Part shown: one piece after another, positions 38,130-51,285 of the stretch
Numbering within the stretch: the first letter of the stretch is position 1
Layout: the number at the start of each line of letters is the position of its first letter
DNA from: an uncultured Marinobacter sp.
Lineage (GTDB): Bacteria > Pseudomonadota > Gammaproteobacteria > Pseudomonadales > Oleiphilaceae
Direction of reading: 5' to 3'
NCBI RefSeq assembly: GCF_946886895.1
Contig: NZ_CAMPJO010000004.1
Span: 186,001 to 250,000, forward strand
DNA: 64,000 nucleotides
Notes under the pieces: model-generated
What the model was told of the DNA's origin: nothing
Databases searched by the model: none
The model's input: only the letters and a program-made list of their open reading frames with translations
Translations under genes and position numbers: made by a program

Positions 38130-38154
38130 GGAGGCCCCGGCAGTTGGGGCCTCC
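38130..38154 (+). other. Stem-loop just after hupB
   Basis: GGAGGCCCC and GGGGCCTCC form a perfect 9-bp stem with a 7-base loop, without a T run. It may protect the 3' end of the abundant hupB mRNA, with true termination at the next hairpin. Confidence 0.5.
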
Positions 38155-38167
38155 AAGAAGAATTCAA

Positions 38168-38196
38168 GGCGCATTCCGAACCGGATGCGCCTTTTT
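38168..38196 (+). terminator. Terminator after hupB
   Basis: GGCGCAT and ATGCGCC form the stem, with inner TCCG/CGGA pairing possible, followed by five T. Confidence 0.85.
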
Positions 38197-38269
38197 ACGT
38201 TAAGACCGCCTGCAGCAATGCATCGAACGACAACAACTGCACGAGCTTGAACAGGGACTCGGGAGAAAC

Positions 38270-40123
38270 ATGCTTCAAGATATTCGGGAAAATGCCCAGG
38301 GCACGATCGCCAAGATCATCATCGGTTTATTGATTGTGTCGCTGTCGATCTGGGGGATGGACGCCATTATCGGCGGATTCTCCGGTGAGCCTGAAGTGGC
38401 TACAGTCAACGGTGAAGAGATCACGGAGCGGGAGTTTTTGCGTCTCGTGCAGTTGGAAAGCCGGCGTCGGCTGTCACGCATGGAAACGCCGGACCCCTCA
38501 TTGTTGAACGAAGACCAGATTCGCAAAGACGTGCTGGAATCCCTGATACAGCAACAGGTTCTTATCCAGGACGCGAGGCAGCAGGGGCTGCAGCTGACCG
38601 ATGCCGACATCGACGCGCTGATTACCCAGATGCCGCAGTTTCAGGTGGATGGCCAGTTTAACCGGGACCGTTTTGTCTCGACGGTTCGAAATATGGGCAT
38701 GGGGGTTGCCGAGTTCCGGGAGGCCATGCGTAAGCAGTATGTGGTGAACCAGATTCGCGCTGGCATTGTGCAGAGCGGTTTTGCGGCCGACGAGAATGTG
38801 GCCCAGCTCCTGCGCATCCAGAACCAGACCCGGGATTTCCGGGTGCTGACCATTCCGCAGGACACCGTGGCTGGTGAGATCGAGATCACCGATCAGGAGA
38901 TCCAGAGCTACTACGAGGAGAACCGCAGCGTCTTCCAGCAACCGGAACAGGTGGATGCCGCCTACATCACCCTGTCCCTGGGGGCGCTGGCGGAGACCAT
39001 TGAAATCAGTGATGAGGCGCTTCAGGACTATTACCAGCAACGTGCCGATGACCTGGCGCGGGAAGAGCGCCGTGCGTCCCATATCCTCATTGAGGATGGT
39101 GAACGTGCTGACGAGACCATCGCGACGATTCAGGAGCGCCTGGCGGCTGGCGAGTCCTTCACCGATCTGGCAAAAGAGTACTCCATTGACACCGCTTCCG
39201 CCGAGCAGGGTGGTGATCTGGGTTACGCCGGCAGGGGCGTCTATGATGATGCCTTCGAGAAGGCGCTGTTTGCGCTGAACGAAGGTGACGTCTCAGAGGC
39301 GGTGGAGACCAGCTTTGGTGTCCATCTGATCAAGCTTGAGGACGTGCGCCGCTCCGAGGTGCCACCACTTGAGGAAATCGAAGGCCAGCTCCGTAACGAG
39401 CTTGCCCGCGAGAAGGCCGAGGCGCGTTTTGCCGAAGTCCGCACTCAACTGGCGGATTCCGCTTATTCGGCCGAGGACCTGGCAGGGCCGGCACAGGAGC
39501 TGGGCCTGGAGGTCCGTGAGGCAAAGGGCATCACCCGTGACGGCGGCACTGCGCCGTTCGACCATGAGGGATTGGTGCGGCAGTTGTTTTCCGAGGATGT
39601 CCTTGAGGCCGGATACAACACCGAGCTGATCGATGTCGGCGATAACGTGTCGGTTGTGGCCCGTGTCCGCGAACACCGGGAAGCACAGCAGCTTTCCCTC
39701 GATCAGGTTCGGGATGATATCCGGGCCGCTCTGACAGATCGTGAAACCCGGGAAGCACTGCGCCAGCGTGCGCAGGAGATTGTAGCGGGCCTGAAAGCGG
39801 GGCAGTCGCTGGATGACCTGGGTGCGGGCGAATGGACCCGCTATGAGGATCAGCCACGGAGTGCCTCCGGGCCTGGTACAGCCGTCATGCAAACGGTGTT
39901 TTCGCTGCCTCGCCCTGATCAGGGCAAAGCCAGCTATGGTCAGGCGGTTAACACGGGTCGTGCGGCGGTAGTGGCACTGGATGCGGTTAATGAAGGCGAG
40001 CTGGACCCGGAAAGTACGGAATTCACCCAACTGAGCCAGTTCCTGGCGTCGCTGGAGGGCCAGCGGGAGTATACGGCTTACCAGCAGTACCTGCGCAATC
40101 AGGCAGAGGTAGAACGGCCATGA
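38270..40123 (+). CDS. ppiD: Inner-membrane-anchored periplasmic chaperone/PPIase (PpiD, SurA_N family)
   Basis: Assists folding of exported proteins leaving the Sec channel. The 617-residue protein has an N-terminal anchor (AKIIIGLLIVSLSIWGMDAI) that holds it in the inner membrane. A SurA-like N-domain follows (LNEDQIRKDVLESLIQQQVL). One parvulin domain is visible near residues 260-360 (RRASHILIEDGERADETIAT, GDLGYAGRGVYDDAFEKALF, TSFGVHLIKLEDVR). It follows hupB as in E. coli. The ATG has GGGAGA in front. Confidence 0.93.
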   Translation: MLQDIRENAQGTIAKIIIGLLIVSLSIWGMDAIIGGFSGEPEVATVNGEEITEREFLRLVQLESRRRLSRMETPDPSLLNEDQIRKDVLESLIQQQVLIQDARQQGLQLTDADIDALITQMPQFQVDGQFNRDRFVSTVRNMGMGVAEFREAMRKQYVVNQIRAGIVQSGFAADENVAQLLRIQNQTRDFRVLTIPQDTVAGEIEITDQEIQSYYEENRSVFQQPEQVDAAYITLSLGALAETIEISDEALQDYYQQRADDLAREERRASHILIEDGERADETIATIQERLAAGESFTDLAKEYSIDTASAEQGGDLGYAGRGVYDDAFEKALFALNEGDVSEAVETSFGVHLIKLEDVRRSEVPPLEEIEGQLRNELAREKAEARFAEVRTQLADSAYSAEDLAGPAQELGLEVREAKGITRDGGTAPFDHEGLVRQLFSEDVLEAGYNTELIDVGDNVSVVARVREHREAQQLSLDQVRDDIRAALTDRETREALRQRAQEIVAGLKAGQSLDDLGAGEWTRYEDQPRSASGPGTAVMQTVFSLPRPDQGKASYGQAVNTGRAAVVALDAVNEGELDPESTEFTQLSQFLASLEGQREYTAYQQYLRNQAEVERP

Positions 40124-40151
40124 GGCCGGAATGATGGGATTGCAATGAGAT

Positions 40152-40172
40152 AAGGCGCCGGACGGCGCCTTT
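40152..40172 (+). terminator. Terminator after ppiD
   Basis: AAGGCGCC and GGCGCCTT pair around a GGAC loop, followed by a short T run. Confidence 0.7.
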
Positions 40173-40177
40173 GATAT

Positions 40178-40208
40178 CAGAAAGCCCGGGGTTGCCCCGG
40201 GCTTTCTG
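40178..40208 (-). terminator. Terminator of the minus-strand lipoprotein gene
   Basis: A perfect 14-bp stem (CAGAAAGCCCGGGG) with a three-base loop abuts the stop codon of the minus-strand gene. The minus-strand T run is short, so strength is uncertain. Confidence 0.6.
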
Positions 40209-40637
40209 TTACTCCGCCTTGCGAATGTATACCTGGGGCACGTCGCCCGTGGTGTCAAAGTAAAACCCGTATACCGCAGTCTCTGGCGGCGTAAAGCGGA
40301 AGTTTTCGAAGACGGCTGAACAGTTCGCCTTGACCGGTTGATCAAGCGTCACCACTTCGTCTTCTTTTTCCGACAGGTATCCGCAGTTGCTACCCGAGCT
40401 CCAGTTGGCATCGCCGAACTTGAATTCATAGGGTTGGCCATCGGCCTTGAGCTCAACTTCCGTACGGTAAACGCCGGGCTCCACGGTTTTCACCTTGTAT
40501 TCGGGCAAGGCATCCCACCAGGCAAATTGACCGCGCAAATACAGTGAGTCGCTGTAGTCCCGTGCGCCGCCAGACGTGGCACAGCCGGAGATTGCCAACA
40601 ACGAGGTCAGGGCCAGAGTCGTCAGTTGCTGCTTCAT
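40209..40637 (-). CDS. Small lipoprotein with a carbohydrate-binding-like domain, next to pullulanase
   Basis: A 142-residue lipoprotein precursor (lipobox region LLAISGC, Cys at about residue 19; next residue Ala, so outer-membrane sorting is likely). The mature part is rich in aromatics and reads like an all-beta binding module: SLYLRGQFAWWDALPEYKVK, VYRTEVELKADGQPYEFKFG and FRFTPPETAVYGFYFDTTG. This resembles starch-binding or pullulanase-associated modules in which a strand pair precedes Trp residues. It lies 68 bases past pulA on the same strand and is probably co-transcribed, so a role in binding maltodextrins at the cell surface is inferred. The start follows AGGAGA. Confidence 0.75.
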   Translation of the reverse strand: MKQQLTTLALTSLLAISGCATSGGARDYSDSLYLRGQFAWWDALPEYKVKTVEPGVYRTEVELKADGQPYEFKFGDANWSSGSNCGYLSEKEDEVVTLDQPVKANCSAVFENFRFTPPETAVYGFYFDTTGDVPQVYIRKAE

Positions 40638-40705
40638 TTTTGTTCTCCTTTCTGGGGTATCGGCTGCCCGCCCGATGCGGGCAGCCGTGTTAATCGCGCC
40701 GTTCG

Positions 40706-43873
<3,168 letters not shown>

Positions 43874-44034
43874 GGAGGAGATCCTCTTTCCATTGTTTTT
43901 GTTTGGAATTAACCCTTCAGGGTTAAGGTCATGGTTGCGCCCTGGCGGTCAAAGAACATCCTTCGGCAAGGGATTTTTCGAGGCGTAGATTCCAGGGCGG
44001 AGGGGTAGTAGAACGACCTATGGGTAGGTGCGAT

Positions 44035-44061
44035 AAAAAAAGGGCCGGCAAAAGCCGGCCC
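44035..44061 (-). terminator. Terminator after the maltoporin gene
   Basis: Read on the minus strand, GGGCCGGC and GCCGGCCC pair around TTTT and are followed by seven T. It separates lamB from pulA, so pulA needs its own promoter or readthrough. Confidence 0.9.
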
Positions 44062-44094
44062 AAGAGGTCCAACGAGAGTGTGGCGTTTAGAGCC

Positions 44095-45423
44095 TTACCA
44101 CCAGGCTTCGATCTGGGCGCCGATCTGGATGTCGCCATCAACGCCTTCGCCCCCACGGGCCGCTTCCGCTTCGTCGCCGAAGAAGGTTGCCGCGTAGGCG
44201 CGGATAACAGGACGTGCCCAGTAGCCGGGGCCGGCCTGCCATTGCTGGGCAATGGCGACCTTGCCCAGGTCCTGGGAGTCGGTGAACCAGGGGCGGTCGG
44301 TGTCGCTATAGCCCACTTCAATCGCGGTGCTCATCACCGGCGTCCAGTTGTAGATCGGGCGTGCGACAATACTCAGGCGCTCGCCGTCTTTTGCTGACGG
44401 GTCGTGGGATTCCGCCTGCTCATAGACCACGGAGTGGCCCAGGTCCCAGCCTTTGCCCAGTTTGATGACGCCGTGGTTGAGTACGCGCCAGCTGGATTCG
44501 AAGTAGCCGGCCACATTGCCGTTATCCACCCGGCCACCACTGCCGTTTTCAGCCAGGGCAAAGCCCATGGAGTCCGCGCCGTACTGAACCGCGAATTTGT
44601 TGAAACCGCCCATCACGCCGGAGGACAACTCGGCGGTGAAGAAGTAACCGTCTTCGTCGTTAACGCCAGCGGCCTCCTGGGCGTCGGTCAGGTCCGCCAT
44701 GGCGTAAATGCCGATCAGTTCCAGGTTGTGGCCACCGGCCAGCGGGAAGGCGTAGCGAACGTCGACCTTGTTGTTCTGGACAAAGTTATCGCCGTCACTG
44801 GTGTCGGAGTTGGTGTACGCCAGGGACAGTTGGCCTGCGCCCGCCTTGATGTTTTCGATACCGGCGCCGTACCCGGAGTTGCTGAGGTAGAACAGGTCAA
44901 GCTGATGGATGTCCTTGCGCTTGTAGAAGCGCTTGCCGGCCCAGAGGGTCGCACCCGGCAGGGATTCAATGACATTGTTGGCGGAAACGTAAAGCTGACG
45001 CAGCGCGATATCACCACCGCCGTAGGGGTCGGCACTGTTCTTGGTCGTTTCCTGATTGGCGAAATCAACGTCGTTAATATTGTTGAAGCCGTTCAGGGCC
45101 TGATAATCATTGCCCTGGCGGTTGGCGCTGTACGCCAGCATGGAGTCGATGCGGAAGGTTTTGCCGTCCTGGCTGAACAACTCGTCACCCAGACCGATTT
45201 CCGCATAGGTGTCGCACTCGTCAGCCAGGCGGCCGACGTAGTGACCGTTGGCGCCGCTACCGAAACAGGTTTGCTCGCCACCACTGCCGATGTTGGTGGA
45301 GGCGCCTGCCCGGGCATAGCCATGAAAATCAACCGCTACGGCCGGTGTGGCCATAACAGCGGCCGTGATGGCAGCTGCCAGCGGAAGTTTGTTTGCAAAG
45401 AAGCGCTTTTTGTTTTGCATCAT
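44095..45423 (-). CDS. lamB: Maltoporin (LamB-type carbohydrate porin)
   Basis: Outer-membrane channel for maltose and maltodextrins. The 442-residue precursor has a signal peptide (AAAITAAVMATPAVA, before VDFHGYARAG). The opening FHGYARAGAS is close to the LamB start. Other LamB-like parts are CDTYAEIGLGDELF, ALRQLYVSANNV and TLWAGKRFYKRKDIHQLDLF, matching the WxGxRxYxRxDxH pattern near the constriction. The C-terminus ends in Trp-Trp as in E. coli LamB. I chose ATG 45423 with AGGA ahead; the frame is open to 45501 but without signal-like residues. Its upstream region holds GGAGGA motifs like MalT boxes. Confidence 0.92.
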   Translation of the reverse strand: MMQNKKRFFANKLPLAAAITAAVMATPAVAVDFHGYARAGASTNIGSGGEQTCFGSGANGHYVGRLADECDTYAEIGLGDELFSQDGKTFRIDSMLAYSANRQGNDYQALNGFNNINDVDFANQETTKNSADPYGGGDIALRQLYVSANNVIESLPGATLWAGKRFYKRKDIHQLDLFYLSNSGYGAGIENIKAGAGQLSLAYTNSDTSDGDNFVQNNKVDVRYAFPLAGGHNLELIGIYAMADLTDAQEAAGVNDEDGYFFTAELSSGVMGGFNKFAVQYGADSMGFALAENGSGGRVDNGNVAGYFESSWRVLNHGVIKLGKGWDLGHSVVYEQAESHDPSAKDGERLSIVARPIYNWTPVMSTAIEVGYSDTDRPWFTDSQDLGKVAIAQQWQAGPGYWARPVIRAYAATFFGDEAEAARGGEGVDGDIQIGAQIEAWW

Positions 45424-45553
45424 CTGTGTCCTGTGCTTTTTGTCGTTTTTAAATGTCCGGGAATCGGAAACACCGGTTCCCGCGATTGCAGCTTCTGCCA
45501 ATCAGACATTGGGAAACCGGATTTCATAGTGTTGTAACGTCAGGGGGTGTACA

Positions 45554-45616
45554 TCCTCCGCCCTGAATAATTTGGGGGGTGAGTTTTCAGGGGGAGGAGG
45601 GGCGTAGAGGGAGGAG
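45554..45616. promoter_or_regulatory. MalT-box-like motifs upstream of lamB
   Basis: GGGGAGGAGG at 45591-45600 matches the E. coli MalT consensus GGGGAKGAGG exactly. Two more GGAGGA cores lie at 45610-45615 and, on the opposite strand, at 45554-45559. G-rich sequence could do this by chance, and no malT gene is visible. Confidence 0.3.
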
Positions 45617-45624
45617 TTTCTGAT

Positions 45625-46512
45625 TCAGGCCGGGTTGGAGGGATTGGAGGGAAACCGGGTCGGCTTGAGGCTTTCCTTGATTTTTTTCAGGTGCCCCAGG
45701 AAATCCGCCCCCCGCTTGAGAGTGACACCCGTGGCCAGGATGTCGATCACCGTCAAATGGATGATGCGCGAGGACATCGGCATATAAACCTCGGTATCTT
45801 CCGGCGCCGTCACCTCAAGAGCCACGGTGCAGGCGTCTGCCAGCGGGGAGTCCGGGTTGGTAATGCCGATCACCGTCGCCCCGTTGGCCCGTGCCAGTTG
45901 GGCAATTTCCACCGTTTCCATGGTGCGCCCGGTATAGGAGATCAGCACGATAACATCACCAACACTGGAGCCCGCGGCCACCATGCGCTGCATCAGGGCG
46001 TCGTCGTAGGACATCACCGGAATGTTGAAGCGGAAAAATTTGTGCTGGGCATCCAGGGCGACGGACGCGGAGCCGCCCATGCCGAAGAAGTTGATCTGCT
46101 TGGCCTGGATGAGGTAATCGATGGCAGAGGCGAGGGATTTGGGGTCCAGGGCCTGCCGGGCCTTGTCCAGACTGGCAATGGTGCTTAGCATGATTTTATC
46201 GGCGAACTCGGCAACCGTGTCGTCCGCCTCGACGTTCTGGCCGATGTAGGGGGTGCCGGTGGCAATGCTCTGGGCCAGCCGGATTTTGAAGTCCGGAAAG
46301 CCGGTGGCCGAAAAACCCCGGCAGAACCGGTTGACCGTTGGCTCACTGACATCCGCTGCCCTGGCCAGGGCAGCGATGCTGTAGCGAGTAGCGGCGCTTG
46401 GATCCCGAAGGATGGCCTCGGCCACCTTGCGTTCGGATTTGTTCAGGTTGTCCAGTCGGGACTGGATATCCTCAATCAGATTGTCGTCGCGGTGCGCCTG
46501 GTTCGCGGCCAT
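45625..46512 (-). CDS. hexR: HexR, RpiR-family repressor of sugar catabolism
   Basis: A 295-residue regulator that in Pseudomonas represses zwf, edd and gap genes and is released by KDPG. The N-terminal helix-turn-helix is clear ([20 protein letters not shown] followed by [20 protein letters not shown]), and the C-terminal SIS domain shows [20 protein letters not shown] and [21 protein letters not shown] chose ATG 46512, one codon after a TTG also in frame. It diverges from zwf across 215 bases, the standard hexR-zwf arrangement, and HexR-like palindromes occur in this region and before edd. Confidence 0.94.
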   Translation of the reverse strand: MAANQAHRDDNLIEDIQSRLDNLNKSERKVAEAILRDPSAATRYSIAALARAADVSEPTVNRFCRGFSATGFPDFKIRLAQSIATGTPYIGQNVEADDTVAEFADKIMLSTIASLDKARQALDPKSLASAIDYLIQAKQINFFGMGGSASVALDAQHKFFRFNIPVMSYDDALMQRMVAAGSSVGDVIVLISYTGRTMETVEIAQLARANGATVIGITNPDSPLADACTVALEVTAPEDTEVYMPMSSRIIHLTVIDILATGVTLKRGADFLGHLKKIKESLKPTRFPSNPSNPA

Positions 46513-46653
46513 CAATGATACTCCCTGATTCCTGGGCGATCGTTAATTGAAAATCGCGCTGATTATACCGTGTTTTAGCGGGCTTTTGGGTAGTAAAAGT
46601 ATCACAATTTACATTTTATCCTTGGAAAAATCGGTTTTGAATGTCATTATTTG

Positions 46654-46668
46654 GCTAAAATTACTACA
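46654..46668. promoter_or_regulatory. Candidate HexR operator upstream of zwf
   Basis: On the minus strand TGTAGTAATTTTAGC fits 13 of 15 positions of the HexR consensus TGTARTWWWWYTACA. It lies 60 bases before the zwf start. A weaker relative, GGTAGTAAAAGTATC, occurs near 46590. Confidence 0.5.
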
Positions 46669-46727
46669 TTGCAACGCGAACCCGAGCGGAGTATCTGGTC
46701 GCTCGACCCACCAGAGAGAAGGAACCA

Positions 46728-48203
46728 ATGGTCAACAAAAGCAATACCCGTTGTGACCTTATGATGTTCGGCGCCCTGGGCGATCTGGCCCAGCGCAAGC
46801 TGTTTCCGGCGCTGTACCAGCTTGAACGGGCTAACCTGCTCGCCGATGGCAGCCGTGTCCTGGCCATTGCCCGCACTGAAACGGATACCGGGGGTGTCCG
46901 GAAGCAGCTGCTGGAAAAACTGAAACATTACGTAAAGCCCGAGGAGTTTGACACCACGGTTGCCGAGGCCTTCCTGCAGCGGGTGGACTACCAGCAGCTC
47001 GATTTCAACGAGCCGGACGGCTACAGCGTGCTGAACAACTGGCGTGACGAGGCCAACAACGAGCTGATTGTTTACATGGCAACTCCGCCTTCCATGTACG
47101 GGGTGATTGCCCGCAGCCTGCGAGCCGCCAGTTGCTGCACGGAAAAGACCCGGGTGGTCGTTGAAAAGCCCATCGGGCATGACCTTGAATCCTCCAAGGT
47201 CATCAATGACGAACTGGGCGAGGTCTTTAACGAGAACCAGTTGTTCCGGATTGATCATTACCTGGGCAAGGAAACCGTTCAGAATCTGATTGCGTTGCGC
47301 TTCGCCAACAACCTGTTCGCCTCTCAATGGGATCAGAACCACATCTCCCATGTGGAAATCTCGGTGGCGGAAAGCGTCGGCATTGAGGGGCGCTGGGGGT
47401 ACTTCGACAAAGCCGGCCAGATCCGCGACATGATCCAGAACCACCTGCTTCAGTTGCTGTGCCTGATTGCCATGGACCCGCCGTCTGATCTGTCTGCCGA
47501 CAGCATCCGGGACGAGAAGGTAAAGGTGCTCAAGGCCCTGCGCCAGATTACGCCAGACATGATGGATAGCCATGTGGTGCGCGGTCAGTACACGGCGGGC
47601 ACCAGCAATGGCAAGCCGGTGCCGGGGTATCTCGAGGAAGAGGGCGCCAACAAGGGCAGCTCCACGGAAACCTTTGTGGCGCTCAAGGCGGAAATTGACA
47701 ACTGGCGCTGGTCCGGAGTGCCGTTTTACATTCGTACGGGCAAGCGCCTGCCGGAAAAGCTGTCGCAGATCATCATCCATTTCAAACCGGCGCCACACTA
47801 TATTTTCGACCCCGATCAGAAGCACCTGGCGAACAACAAGCTGATTATTCGCCTGCAGCCTGATGAGGGCATGGCCCTGAAAATCCTGACCAAGGATCAG
47901 GGCCTGGACAAGGGCATGCGCCTGCGCCAGGGACCCCTGGAGCTGACGTTCTCGGAAACCTTCCACACCGACCGTATTCCAGACGCGTACGAGCGGTTGT
48001 TGTGGGAAGTGATGAAGGGCAACCAGTACCTGTTTGTTCGCCGGGACGAAGTGGAATACGCCTGGCGCTGGGTTGACCGTGTCATCCGCAACTGGAGTGA
48101 CAGTGGTGATCCCCCCAAGCGCTACGCCGCAGGAACCTGGGGGCCCGTCGCCTCTATCGCCATGATCACCCGCGATGGACGGAGCTGGTATGAAGACGCC
48201 TGA
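46728..48203 (+). CDS. zwf: Glucose-6-phosphate 1-dehydrogenase
   Basis: Oxidises glucose 6-phosphate to 6-phosphogluconolactone with NADP+ (or NAD+), entry to the Entner-Doudoroff and pentose phosphate routes. The 491-residue enzyme has the coenzyme loop [33 protein letters not shown] and the active-site signature [13 protein letters not shown] with the substrate-binding Lys. The ATG follows AAGGA. It overlaps pgl by 14 bases, with eda next, forming the zwf-pgl-eda operon typical of pseudomonads. Confidence 0.97.
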   Translation: MVNKSNTRCDLMMFGALGDLAQRKLFPALYQLERANLLADGSRVLAIARTETDTGGVRKQLLEKLKHYVKPEEFDTTVAEAFLQRVDYQQLDFNEPDGYSVLNNWRDEANNELIVYMATPPSMYGVIARSLRAASCCTEKTRVVVEKPIGHDLESSKVINDELGEVFNENQLFRIDHYLGKETVQNLIALRFANNLFASQWDQNHISHVEISVAESVGIEGRWGYFDKAGQIRDMIQNHLLQLLCLIAMDPPSDLSADSIRDEKVKVLKALRQITPDMMDSHVVRGQYTAGTSNGKPVPGYLEEEGANKGSSTETFVALKAEIDNWRWSGVPFYIRTGKRLPEKLSQIIIHFKPAPHYIFDPDQKHLANNKLIIRLQPDEGMALKILTKDQGLDKGMRLRQGPLELTFSETFHTDRIPDAYERLLWEVMKGNQYLFVRRDEVEYAWRWVDRVIRNWSDSGDPPKRYAAGTWGPVASIAMITRDGRSWYEDA

Positions 48204-48909
48204 TCTACACCTTCCCGCCGGGGTCGAGTCCCACATCGGAGACACCCCGGACGAGGTTGCCGGGACACTCGCCCATGCGGTGGCGCAGCGGCTGAGTGAT
48301 CGCCTGGCGGACGGAGGTCGAGCGAGCCTGGTGGTGTCCGGGGGATCAACGCCGCTGCCGTTTTTCCGGGCGCTGTCCTCGGCGGATCTGGACTGGCGCC
48401 GTGTGGACGTATTGCTGGCGGATGAACGCTGGGTAGATGAAGACGATCCGGCCAGCAACACCCGGCTGGTGAAAGATACCCTGCTGCAGAACAACGCGTC
48501 GGCAGCCTGCTACCTTTCGCTGAAACAACCCGGTGCAACGCCCGCAGACGGCCTTACGGCGGCCCGCTCGGAGCTGGCCAGCCTGGCCTGGCCACTGGAC
48601 GTGGTGATTCTCGGAATGGGCAACGACGGCCACACGGCGTCGCTGTTTCCGGATGCCCCGGAGCTGGCCCGGGCCATGGATATGGGTGGGCAGGACGTCG
48701 TCGCCGCCATGACCCCGCCTTCGCAGGCCCAGAAACGAATCACCCTGACGCTTCCGGCGCTGCTGAACGCCCGGTATACCGCGCTGCACCTCAAGGGCAA
48801 CGACAAAATCGCGACCCTGGAGCGCGCGCTGAGTGAGCCGCACGAGGTTGCGGCCATGCCCATCCGCTGTTTTCTCAAGCCCGGGCTGCAGGTGTTCTGG
48901 AGCCCCTGA
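48190..48909 (+). CDS. pgl: 6-Phosphogluconolactonase
   Basis: Hydrolyses 6-phosphogluconolactone to 6-phosphogluconate. The 239-residue protein belongs to the DevB/SOL type: [40 protein letters not shown] and [21 protein letters not shown] chose ATG 48190 ([11 protein letters not shown]) because CGGAG lies just before it; an in-frame ATG at 48175 lacks a site. The start lies inside the end of zwf, so translation is probably coupled. Confidence 0.95.
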   Translation: MKTPDLHLPAGVESHIGDTPDEVAGTLAHAVAQRLSDRLADGGRASLVVSGGSTPLPFFRALSSADLDWRRVDVLLADERWVDEDDPASNTRLVKDTLLQNNASAACYLSLKQPGATPADGLTAARSELASLAWPLDVVILGMGNDGHTASLFPDAPELARAMDMGGQDVVAAMTPPSQAQKRITLTLPALLNARYTALHLKGNDKIATLERALSEPHEVAAMPIRCFLKPGLQVFWSP

Positions 48910-48945
48910 GCCTGCCGCCCCGCGAATGTACGTCTGGAGACGACC

Positions 48946-49593
48946 ATGAACCAACTTTCTGATTTCCACCGAGACCGTGTCAAAGCCGTGTTGAGCGCGT
49001 CGCCCCTGGTGCCGGTAATCACCATCGATCATCTGGACGATGCGGTGCCCTTGTGCCAGGCACTGGTGGCCGGTGGCATCAAGGTGCTGGAGATCACCCT
49101 GCGTACCGAACACGGTGTGAAAGCCATTGAACAGGTCCGCAAGGCCATTCCCGATGCCTGGGTGGGCGCTGGCACCGTGGCCAGCATCGCCCAGTACCGC
49201 CAGGTAGAGGCCGCCGGCGCCCAGTTCGTGATTACTCCGGGTGTCACCGAATCCATCCTGGAATTCGGTGTCACCTCTGAAGCACCGCTGTTGCCGGGTA
49301 TTTCGACCATTTCCGAGCTGATGGTTGGCTACAACCTCGGCTACCGGGAATTCAAGTTCTTCCCGGCGGAAGTGGCCGGCGGAATCCCGGCCCTGAAAGC
49401 TTTTGGTGGCCCGTTCCCGGACGTCACCTTCTGCCCGACCGGCGGCATCCGTCGCAACACCGCCGCCGATTACCTGGCCCTCGGCAACGTTCAGGCCGTC
49501 GGCGGCACCTGGCTGACTCCCTCAGATGTCGTTGCAGCCAAAGACTGGTCCCAAATCACCGAGATTGCGCGCGGCAGTTTGTTGGACCTCTGA
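48946..49593 (+). CDS. eda: KDPG/KHG aldolase
   Basis: Splits 2-keto-3-deoxy-6-phosphogluconate to pyruvate and glyceraldehyde 3-phosphate, the last step of the Entner-Doudoroff pathway. The 215-residue class I aldolase has the catalytic Glu in KVLEITLRTEHGVKAIE, GAGTVASIAQ, and the Schiff-base Lys in REFKFFPAEVAGG. The ATG follows CTGGAGA. It ends the zwf-pgl-eda unit; edd, the preceding enzyme step, lies 3 kb away with glk. Confidence 0.97.
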   Translation: MNQLSDFHRDRVKAVLSASPLVPVITIDHLDDAVPLCQALVAGGIKVLEITLRTEHGVKAIEQVRKAIPDAWVGAGTVASIAQYRQVEAAGAQFVITPGVTESILEFGVTSEAPLLPGISTISELMVGYNLGYREFKFFPAEVAGGIPALKAFGGPFPDVTFCPTGGIRRNTAADYLALGNVQAVGGTWLTPSDVVAAKDWSQITEIARGSLLDL

Positions 49594-49765
49594 CTTCGGT
49601 GTTTGTTTTCCGCTAGCCTTAGTGGCCTGAGTCAAGCGCACAGGGATGTGCTTGTAGCGGTTTTGGGCAGGGTCTTCCCTCCACCGTCAGGCACCCAACC
49701 ATGAAGCTACACGGTCGGGCGCCTTCAGTATCGGGCTTCAGTCTCTGATGTTGAGACTGGAATAA

Positions 49766-51214
49766 TCAGCGAATATCCGAACCAACCCGGACAATCTTCA
49801 TGGTGTTGGTCCCACCCTGGGCGTTCACATAATCACCCTTGGTGATCACAATCAGATCCCCTTCCTTGACCACCTTGCGATTCACTAGCTCCGACACCGC
49901 CAGCGCATTGGTCCGCTCGTTCGGGATCTTGGCAGAGTCAAACGGAATGGTCTGCACGCCCCGGAACATCACCACCCGGTGCTGGGTAGAGTGATGGCGG
50001 GAAAATGCGAAGATCGGCAGGCTTGACTTGATCCGCGACATCAGTCGTGGGGTGGCGCCGGTTTCGGTCATGCAGATGATGGCGGACACGCCTTCCAGAT
50101 GGTTGGCCGCGTACATGGCGGACAGGGCAATGGCTTCGTCAACCTGCTCCATGCTCTCGTGAATACGGTGCTTGGACTGATGCATGGACGGGTGTTTTTC
50201 CGCGCCCACGCAGATCCGCACCATGGCCTCCACCGCCTCTTTAGGGTAGTCGCCCACCGCGGTTTCCGCTGACAGCATGACCGCATCCGTGTAGTCCATG
50301 ACCGCGTTGGCGACGTCGGACACTTCGGCTCGGGTGGGCATCGGGCTGGTGATCATCGACTCCATCATCTGGGTGGCGGTGATGACCGCACGGTTCAGAA
50401 CCCGGGCCCGGGAAATGATGTGCTTCTGGACGCCGACCAGTTGGGCGTCGCCGATTTCAACGGCCAGGTCACCCCGGGCAACCATCACCGCATCGGATGC
50501 CTCGATCACCGCATCCAGTGCTTCCACATCGTCGGCAAGTTCCGCGCGCTCGATCTTGGCGACGAGCCCGGCCTCGGAACCGGCTTCCTTCAGAAGGCGA
50601 CGGGCAACATGCATGTCTTCGGCGGTGCGCACGAACGACACCGCCACATAATCGGCGCCCAGCTTGGCGGCGGTGACGATATCCTGTTTGTCTTTCTCGG
50701 TGAGTGCCTCGGCCGACAATCCGCCGCCGCGCTTGTTCAGCCCCTTGTTATTGGAGAGGGGGCCACCAATCAGGACCGTTGACGTGATGCTGTGAGCATT
50801 CACCGACTGCACTTCCATTTCGATACGGCCGTCATCCAGCACCAGGATGTCGCCAGGTTCCACATCCTGGATCAGCTGCTCGTAATCAATCCCGACCCGC
50901 TCCTCGGTACCGGCTTCCTTGTCCATGGCGGCGTCCAGGATAAAGGTCTGGCCGGCATTCAGGGTGACCTTGTTCTCCGTAAACCGTGCGATACGGAGTT
51001 TCGGCCCCTGGAGGTCGGCCAGAAGAGCGACAAAGCGGCCCTGGGCCGCGGCGGCCTCGCGGACGCGCCGGGCCCGGCCAATGTGTTCATCGGCGCTGCC
51101 ATGGGAAAAGTTCAGCCGGGTAACATCAACGCCGGCGCCGATGATGGCGGCCAGGGATTCCGGCGAATCGGTTGCGGGGCCGAGGGTGGCGACAATCTTG
51201 GTACGCCTGAGCAT
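49766..51214 (-). CDS. pyk: Pyruvate kinase
   Basis: Converts phosphoenolpyruvate and ADP to pyruvate and ATP. The 482-residue enzyme shows [55 protein letters not shown], the active-site helix with AKIERAEL and [13 protein letters not shown], and the C-terminal allosteric-type domain. It looks closer to the PykA type. I chose ATG 51214 with AAGGA before it; 44 upstream in-frame codons read as leader. It lies 71 bases after gap on the same strand, so gap-pyk may be an operon. Confidence 0.96.
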   Translation of the reverse strand: MLRRTKIVATLGPATDSPESLAAIIGAGVDVTRLNFSHGSADEHIGRARRVREAAAAQGRFVALLADLQGPKLRIARFTENKVTLNAGQTFILDAAMDKEAGTEERVGIDYEQLIQDVEPGDILVLDDGRIEMEVQSVNAHSITSTVLIGGPLSNNKGLNKRGGGLSAEALTEKDKQDIVTAAKLGADYVAVSFVRTAEDMHVARRLLKEAGSEAGLVAKIERAELADDVEALDAVIEASDAVMVARGDLAVEIGDAQLVGVQKHIISRARVLNRAVITATQMMESMITSPMPTRAEVSDVANAVMDYTDAVMLSAETAVGDYPKEAVEAMVRICVGAEKHPSMHQSKHRIHESMEQVDEAIALSAMYAANHLEGVSAIICMTETGATPRLMSRIKSSLPIFAFSRHHSTQHRVVMFRGVQTIPFDSAKIPNERTNALAVSELVNRKVVKEGDLIVITKGDYVNAQGGTNTMKIVRVGSDIR

Positions 51215-51285
51215 GTTGGTTGTCCTTTGGTTCTTCAAATTGGTCTCGAACTGGGTAGTCACTGGGTGCTGCCGGTGGGTCGGAA

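Noticed and set aside
46647..48494. 615-residue open frame antisense to zwf and pgl
   Set aside because: It crosses two real genes with full catalytic motifs and has no start context.
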